Positions 44,826 through 50,149 of a stretch of 50,149 nucleotides of DNA are shown piece by piece (within the stretch, counting starts at the first letter, position 1; every line of letters begins with the position of its first letter). The notes under the pieces are model-generated. The model did no database searches. It saw only the letters and a list, made by a program, of their open reading frames with translations, and had not been told where the DNA came from. The stretch comes from an uncultured Lachnospiraceae bacterium (GTDB lineage: Bacteria; Bacillota; Clostridia; Lachnospirales; Lachnospiraceae), in NCBI GenBank assembly GCA_947170415.1, contig CAMVTN010000003.1, positions 1-50,149 of the forward strand, read 5' to 3'. The translations under genes were made by a program, and so were the position numbers.

Positions 44826-47800
44826 ATGAGGAAATCAAAGTTTGTGAGGTGTGTTGCAGCACTAAGTGCCGCGGCACTCATATCGGGAAATATACATGGG
44901 AATGTATTTCTGACAAAGGTTTATGCAGCAGAAGCTTCGGAATTACCAGCTTCATTAAAAGATGTTGATCTCAGCATAGCAGAGGATCACACATGGGATT
45001 TCGGAAGTGACAGCCTTTCTGATACAATCCAAGGCAATACCTACCTTTATGACAATATGTTTATCGATGCTTCCGCTCCGGGTGCAAAGGCTGCTCCGAA
45101 CAGTGAGCAGTATACACAGGTAAACGCAGGTACAAAGTGTTATTTCCCTGTTAAAGGAGATGCTGTCATCACGCTCAAGGCATACAATAATGATGCCGAT
45201 CAGTTTGAAATAGACGGAAACAAATTTGAAGTGTCCGGAACTTATAATCCTTTTGAATATACCTATGAATATAAGGGTGAAGCCAAGGTTATCGAACTTG
45301 ACGTATTAAAAGACAGCAGCTATTTTGCCTCTCTTTCCGTGAAGCACTCGGACGGATCCGGTTCCGGAAGCAAAGATGATGATAATGATAATAAAGAAGA
45401 TCCCGACGATTATTCATCAAAGTTTGAATATCCGGTCGAGTATAATGTCTGGGATTTTACAGATCATGATGCGATAAAGGATGATGCAAAGTGTCTTGAG
45501 GGAAAAACTGGTTTCTTCCACTCTCTGTATGTAGATGCACGTAAGGGAAAGTTCAACCCCAGAGAAAATGGCGGAACGGACGATGCACAGGTAAATGCCG
45601 GCACAAAGATCGTTGTTCCTCTGAATAAGTCTACAAACGGCAAGGCTGAGATCAAAGTAAAGTATGTTCAGGGTGCGATCACAATAAACGGCGAAGAGTA
45701 TTCATCTGGAAGCGCATTCACTTATGAATATGCAGGTTATGGTTATGCCGTGATCGAATGTACTACAAGCACATATATTTACAGCATCAGCACTTCCTAT
45801 CCAAAGTCTGTTTTCGATACTCAGGAATCAGGTGAGATCGACGTTTGGGACTTTGGTGGAGAAGCTTCTGATATATCAGGTGCAAAAGATCATATAAGTG
45901 CAGACCAGTACGATAAAGCAACAGATCTCGTTGCTGAATACAACAAGACTAAAACTGATAAAACTACAGGCGAAACTGTTGTTGTAAAGACTGTCAGTGA
46001 AGCATTTGCCGGAAACGGAAAACTGGTTGTAGACGATCTGACTCTTAGCTACGCTGTCGGAGACAGGATCTATACAGCAGACGGTGTTGGAAATACTCAG
46101 CCTGCAACTGCTAAAAAAGGTAAATACACATTTGATGACGGTTATTCTTCAAACGGTTATTACTACGCAAACGGTAATGGCGGTTCTGACAGAAGATATG
46201 TGGAGATCGCAAATGTTAAGGCCGGAAACATCATTGATATCTATATGGATTCAAAAAACAGTGATGAAACAGCTCATTTTGTAAACTCCTCTTCTGATCA
46301 GGATGAAGTATTTACTGTTTCTACCAAACCTGCAAAATATGAATTTATAGCGCAGAATGACGGCACTTACAAGATTTATACAGAAACAGCAAATAACGGT
46401 AAGATCGATGTATTCCGAGTTGTAAGACGTACAGATACTGTAGTTCAGGGTAAAGTCGACTTTGGCGCTCTCTCTGCACCGGCGAATTATAAGATCGTTC
46501 TTAAAGACACTGCATCAGGCGAAGAGAAAGAAGCAGAGATAGATGCTGACAATAACAGATATGCCGCATATATCAAGTCAGGTCATACATATAAAGCATC
46601 TATTAGAAATGCAGCAGGATTTGCTGTTACAGATGCAACATCTACTGTAAAGGCTAATGAATCAGACGCTACATCACGTACTACACACGATCTCTCTATC
46701 GAGAGCAGAGATACAGTAACCGTATCCGGTAAAGTTACCGGATTTGACGATGGTTTTGATATATCTAAGTCTGGACTTGTCTTCACTGACAGCACTGGCA
46801 GCGAGATCATCGCTCTTTTTGATAAAGATGGAAATTATACTGCAGAACTAAATACAAATACAGATAATACAGTTTCTCTGTATAACTGCTATGATTACGC
46901 TCTTATTGGCAAGAATACAGTTAAAGCTGATGCTGAAAAGACTGTTGATCTTACGGTTGATAAGGCCGAAGTATACAGTGTTTTCGGTAAACTCCTCAAT
47001 GTTCCTCAGGATAAAAATGTGACAAAGATCACATTTACCAATACTACAGATAAGCAGACTTACATCGGAGACGTTAAGGATCAGAAGTACACTGCAAATC
47101 TTAGAAATGGAACATATACTGCAGCTGTAGATAATGGAGAATTAACCACAAAGACAAAGATTGTTGTAAAGGACGCATTTACAGAAAAAGATCTGTATTT
47201 TAATGCTGCTAAAACTTATACATCCGTTGGAGACGCTTCAGATGTATATGTCGGATATTCTGACAAGACATTGAATTTCGATTCTGTACAGGAAGCTGTC
47301 GATGCAATAACTGCAACACGTAAAGGTACAGGCAGGATCACTCTTCATATTGCTCCCGGCACTTACAGAGAGCAGATCGTGATCGATACTCCAAATCTGA
47401 CACTTAAGGCTGATGACGGAAATGTAAAACTTACCTGGTACTACGGTATCGGTTATGTTTATTACAGTGCAAAAGAAGGATACTACGATCCGGAAGCTGC
47501 TTATAATAAGCAGAATAAGGGCAGCGTTGATAAGTGGGGTGCTTCCGTATATGTAAAGAGCAATGCCAAGGGCTTTGCTGCTGACGGTATCACTTTTGAA
47601 AATTCATTTAACAGATATGTTACTGAAGAAGAAATCGCTGATGGCGCAGAAGCTTCAACAGATGCATATCCGGATACAAAGATCACATTAAAAAGAACTG
47701 CCGGAACAGATGTAAGAACAACGACAGCTACCGAGCGTGCAACAGCTCTTGCTGTAGATGCTTCAAATACAGAATTCACTAATTGTACATTCCTTGGAAG

Positions 47801-49376
47801 CCAGGATACCCTGTACACCCACAAGGGAACGACCGGATACTTCAAAAATTGTACTATCGCCGGAAACACAGATTATATTTTCGGATATGGCGATTACGTT
47901 TTTGAAAGCTGCGTACTCAAATATGAGGGATACAGTGATGCAAATAAAAAGCATGCCTACATCACAGCAAACAGAGGTGAGGCTGCGAAGTATGGTTATC
48001 TCTTTAATAATTGTGTGATCACAGGTCCTTCAGATGGATTATCACTTAGCGGAAATTATTTAGGAAGACCATGGGATGCTCAGGCCAAGGTAACTTTTAA
48101 GAATACTAGTATCGTCAAAGACGGTCTGGTACTTGATCAGGGCTGGGCAAGCATGAGCGGCCGTATGCCCCAGGATGTATCTTACAGAGAATATGATACA
48201 GAAGAAGCAGGCAAAGTTGTAACTCAGGCCAAGCGTGTTATCAAAAACAAGGACAAGAAAACAAAGATCGTACTCTCAACAGCTAACAGCGGAAAGATCT
48301 GTGACGCTGAAGCTGATCTCGGATTTACAGCTGATGATTATTTCACTTCATGGAAACCTGTAAGTTTTGTAACTGACGAGATCGAAAATGCTATTTCAAA
48401 GGGAAAAGCTAAAGATTATCAGTACTATACAGTTTATTTCAAGGATGAAAACGGTAATGACCTTATTATGCCGGAGACTCATCTCGGAAAAGTAAACTCT
48501 AAAGCAGATGCTTCTGATGTTGCTGATATGATCAATGGTTATACCTTTGTAAAGGGAAATTCTGTGACACTGTCATCTGCTAAGTCTGAGAATATCATCT
48601 GCACTTACAAAAAGGCTGATACTACCTATACAGTTGTACAGGCTGATAGAAAGAGCGGAAAGATCCTGGCAAAGAAGCTCTATACCGGAGCGTATGGCAC
48701 AACAGTTAACATAAATCCGGCTTCACTCGAAAAGATCAGTGGATACAGACTTTGCAGCAAAAGTGTTAAGACAATGATCCTGAAATACGCTGAATCAAAT
48801 GTAGTTATCTTCTACTACGATGAGGGTCAGGAAACTCCGACTCAGCCTGAGGCTCCTGCAGACCCGAGTGATCCGACACAGCCGGAGAATCCTTCACAGC
48901 CGGAAACTCCGTCTCAGCCTTCTAAAGCTGAAACTACTGTTACATCCGATCTCGGAAACGGGGTAACTGTGACCAGACCTGTTCATCTTCCGTACAACGG
49001 CAAGAAATACAGCAGCAACAAAGATCTTGGAATTATCATTAACTATAATGGTCAGACCTATACAGGAAATGATATCAAGCTCAAGGTTACCGGAAGCAAG
49101 AATGTCGGAACTATAAAAGTACAGCTGAAATCTATAAAGGGCGTAAAGACGTCCAGAAAGGATTTCAAGGGTACTGATTCATTCGATATCACTATTGATG
49201 CCTTCAAAGTAACGGACAGCAATATCGCTTCAAAGAAGGTTTCTAAGGGAATCCTTAGAAATATCAAGGTAACGATCAACGGTAAGGCAAAGAGCATACC
49301 GAAGAAGATGTACTCTCAGGATGGAAACATCGTTACTTTCAGCGGAAACTTTACCGGACAGATCACATTAGATTGA
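44826..49376 (+). CDS. large secreted multidomain pectinesterase (CE8)
   Basis: A 1,516-residue exported enzyme that removes methyl esters from pectin. The ATG at 44826 gives a signal peptide (MRKSKFVRCVAALSAAALIS, cleavage near AYAAEA-like VYAAEA); an ATG at 44748 would add 26 residues with no secretory logic. Domains: three related beta modules each opening with WDF (about 55-175, 205-325, 340-535), three carboxypeptidase-regulatory-like repeats (about 538-790), and pectinesterase (about 800-1180). The catalytic residues lie in GSQDTLY, GNTDYIFG and YLGRPW. After these come MucBP-like beta repeats (1195-1335), a Pro/Gln/Glu-rich linker and a C-terminal domain of unknown type (1370-1516). 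No LPXTG or SLH motif was seen. It ends at a terminator. Confidence 0.9.
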   Translation: MRKSKFVRCVAALSAAALISGNIHGNVFLTKVYAAEASELPASLKDVDLSIAEDHTWDFGSDSLSDTIQGNTYLYDNMFIDASAPGAKAAPNSEQYTQVNAGTKCYFPVKGDAVITLKAYNNDADQFEIDGNKFEVSGTYNPFEYTYEYKGEAKVIELDVLKDSSYFASLSVKHSDGSGSGSKDDDNDNKEDPDDYSSKFEYPVEYNVWDFTDHDAIKDDAKCLEGKTGFFHSLYVDARKGKFNPRENGGTDDAQVNAGTKIVVPLNKSTNGKAEIKVKYVQGAITINGEEYSSGSAFTYEYAGYGYAVIECTTSTYIYSISTSYPKSVFDTQESGEIDVWDFGGEASDISGAKDHISADQYDKATDLVAEYNKTKTDKTTGETVVVKTVSEAFAGNGKLVVDDLTLSYAVGDRIYTADGVGNTQPATAKKGKYTFDDGYSSNGYYYANGNGGSDRRYVEIANVKAGNIIDIYMDSKNSDETAHFVNSSSDQDEVFTVSTKPAKYEFIAQNDGTYKIYTETANNGKIDVFRVVRRTDTVVQGKVDFGALSAPANYKIVLKDTASGEEKEAEIDADNNRYAAYIKSGHTYKASIRNAAGFAVTDATSTVKANESDATSRTTHDLSIESRDTVTVSGKVTGFDDGFDISKSGLVFTDSTGSEIIALFDKDGNYTAELNTNTDNTVSLYNCYDYALIGKNTVKADAEKTVDLTVDKAEVYSVFGKLLNVPQDKNVTKITFTNTTDKQTYIGDVKDQKYTANLRNGTYTAAVDNGELTTKTKIVVKDAFTEKDLYFNAAKTYTSVGDASDVYVGYSDKTLNFDSVQEAVDAITATRKGTGRITLHIAPGTYREQIVIDTPNLTLKADDGNVKLTWYYGIGYVYYSAKEGYYDPEAAYNKQNKGSVDKWGASVYVKSNAKGFAADGITFENSFNRYVTEEEIADGAEASTDAYPDTKITLKRTAGTDVRTTTATERATALAVDASNTEFTNCTFLGSQDTLYTHKGTTGYFKNCTIAGNTDYIFGYGDYVFESCVLKYEGYSDANKKHAYITANRGEAAKYGYLFNNCVITGPSDGLSLSGNYLGRPWDAQAKVTFKNTSIVKDGLVLDQGWASMSGRMPQDVSYREYDTEEAGKVVTQAKRVIKNKDKKTKIVLSTANSGKICDAEADLGFTADDYFTSWKPVSFVTDEIENAISKGKAKDYQYYTVYFKDENGNDLIMPETHLGKVNSKADASDVADMINGYTFVKGNSVTLSSAKSENIICTYKKADTTYTVVQADRKSGKILAKKLYTGAYGTTVNINPASLEKISGYRLCSKSVKTMILKYAESNVVIFYYDEGQETPTQPEAPADPSDPTQPENPSQPETPSQPSKAETTVTSDLGNGVTVTRPVHLPYNGKKYSSNKDLGIIINYNGQTYTGNDIKLKVTGSKNVGTIKVQLKSIKGVKTSRKDFKGTDSFDITIDAFKVTDSNIASKKVSKGILRNIKVTINGKAKSIPKKMYSQDGNIVTFSGNFTGQITLD

Positions 49377-49409
49377 CATTTGTCCTACCGCATTTGCAAT
49401 TAAAATAAG

Positions 49410-49535
49410 CTATTTATAAGAAACAGGAGCAATCGGACTGATTGCTCCTGTTTTGACTATATTTTTCTCATGAACCGCAAACGGAAGCAAACATAACAGC
49501 AACCCTAGTACAAAAACCGATAACCATTTTTTCAT
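49410..49535 (-). CDS. 41-residue signal-peptide-like mini-ORF
   Basis: An ATG at 49535 opens a 41-residue frame beginning MKKWLSVFVLGLLLCLLPFA, a typical signal-peptide or single-helix sequence, ending at TAG 49410-49412. A GGGGGT lies 8 bp upstream, and the promoter-leader duplicated from the MNT operon lies before that. The last third is read through the pectinesterase terminator hairpin, so this may be a remnant of a longer secreted gene cut by rearrangement, or a genuine small membrane peptide. Confidence 0.45.
   Translation of the reverse strand: MKKWLSVFVLGLLLCLLPFAVHEKNIVKTGAISPIAPVSYK
49421..49456 (+). terminator. intrinsic terminator of the pectinesterase gene
   Basis: A 14-bp perfect stem (49421-49434 with 49440-49453) with a 5-nt loop, followed by T residues on the plus strand. 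It lies 45 bp after the stop. The symmetrical A-run on the other side may allow weak activity in reverse. Confidence 0.9.
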
Positions 49536-49542
49536 GATCAGT

Positions 49543-49618
49543 ACCCCCTTCCCACCAAGTGCTTATCTGTAGGAATACTTAAATTATATCATCTCATATC
49601 ACAAATCCAACAAATACT
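49543..49618 (-). repeat. second copy of the promoter-leader segment
   Basis: The counterpart of 44462-44535, same orientation, about 5.1 kb away across the pectinesterase gene. It contains TTGGAT (49610-49605), 16 bp, TATAAT (49588-49583) and a leader ending in a G-rich ribosome site before the mini-ORF. Confidence 0.6.
49583..49610 (-). promoter_or_regulatory. promoter upstream of the mini-ORF
   Basis: TTGGAT, 16 bp, TATAAT on the minus strand, identical in hexamers and spacing to the MNT-HEPN promoter. Confidence 0.6.
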
Positions 49619-49640
49619 GCACTGCAAAAATATTTCTGCC

Positions 49641-49686
49641 AAAAACTCCCGATATAAGACATTTTTCATACCTTACATCAGGAGTT
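49641..49686 (-). terminator. intrinsic terminator after the Rpn-family remnant
   Basis: A 15-bp stem with two G-U pairs on the minus strand (49686-49672 with 49658-49644) is followed by five T residues, about 40 bp after the stop at 49729. Confidence 0.8.
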
Positions 49687-49728
49687 GATCGTCCCAAGTT
49701 ATTCTATTGTCTTTATCGTGCGTTCAGC

Positions 49729-50149
49729 TTACAGATTCTTCTGGAGTTCCATTACGGCCTGAAGCGACATTTCTGTAACGCTCGCTACATATTCGGGTGA
49801 ACTTCCAGATTTGAGCAAGTTCCTTGCAATGTTCTCTGATACACTCTTTGTTACGGTTGTGGTGACACTTGCTGTCACACTTTCAGTAACAGTTTTCGTT
49901 GTTTCAGCAACTTTTTCAGCTATTGCATCCAGTTTTTCTTGTTCGATTATCTGCTCTACTTGTGTCTTCATAAGCATCCTCCTTATCTTTTTTGCAAAAG
50001 GTTTTAATATCACCTTATCACAAAAAACAAGTAACCCCTTTAATACAAAAACTCTTTGACGTTCATCGTCGATATTGTCCAAAAGATTGATTACTCTTTC
50101 TGTTTATCCTCTTTCCTCTTGTATGTGAGAGGAACAATTATCAGCTGCA
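49729..50149 (-). pseudogene. Rpn-family (PD-(D/E)XK) putative transposase/nuclease, C-terminal part, frameshifted
   Basis: The visible C-terminal frame reads INLLDNIDDERQRVFVLKG, VFCDKVILKPFAKKIRR, MKTQVEQIIEQEKLDAIAEK and then a Thr/Val/Ser-rich helical region. This is the layout of the C-terminus of Rpn-family recombination-promoting nucleases as I recall them. Upstream, in a different frame, QLIIVPLTYKRKEDKQKE ends at a TAA and joins smoothly to the downstream frame if one A is restored in the AAA run. The nuclease domain itself lies beyond the window. An independent start at the TTG at 50082 or the ATG at 49977 is an alternative reading. Confidence 0.6.

Overview
The window looks like a chromosomal segment of a plant-fibre-degrading, flagellated Lachnospiraceae, most like Butyrivibrio or a relative. 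This is an inference from three things: moderate AT content with AGGAGG-type ribosome sites, very large secreted GH43 and pectinesterase proteins built from LamG, bacterial-Ig and proline-linker modules, and the mbl-flhO-flhP and comFC-yvyF gene orders known in Firmicutes. No rRNA, tRNA or CRISPR array was seen.

Layout. 1-4.1 kb (minus strand) is a surface-polysaccharide operon: rfbD, gmd, fcl, a small membrane protein and a truncated polytopic membrane protein. A MITE-like 146-bp palindrome lies between it and a divergent GT-C-like membrane protein (4.4-6.0 kb). 6.0-18.2 kb (minus) holds ptsH and a long tight gene run: mbl, two flagellar rod/hook genes, a rod-binding protein, recD2, comFC, a yvyF-like gene, two unknown membrane proteins, cdaA, cdaR and glmM. 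It joins cell shape, flagella, c-di-AMP and cell-wall precursor supply. 18.4-25.0 kb holds uvrA, a GT2 glycosyltransferase and a uvrB interrupted by one in-frame stop. 25.1-29.1 kb is an operon of a membrane-anchored fumarate-reductase-like flavoprotein with two FMN-attachment domains, a small protein and a PAS plus GGDEF pair that looks like one broken gene. 29.3-36.3 kb is a single 2,340-residue secreted enzyme with three GH43 modules. 36.6-44.5 kb holds a second yvyF-like gene, a stand-alone adenylation enzyme with a formyltransferase, homocysteine methyltransferase, an alanine-type symporter, an HD protein and a HEPN/MNT pair with a frameshifted HEPN. 44.8-49.4 kb (plus) is a 1,516-residue secreted pectinesterase. 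The window ends in a broken Rpn-family gene.

The most unusual signal is in the intergenic regions at 21.4-22.0 kb and 37.2-37.7 kb. Each holds a convergent pair of related elements of about 90-260 bp. Full copies have nested helices whose sequences differ between copies while pairing is kept, joined by strongly conserved unpaired segments. This is the pattern of a structured RNA family or of a structure-mobilised DNA repeat. I do not recognise it as a named family. Four genes or gene pairs appear disrupted (uvrB, HEPN, PAS/GGDEF, Rpn), so base-level accuracy should be checked before any biological reading.
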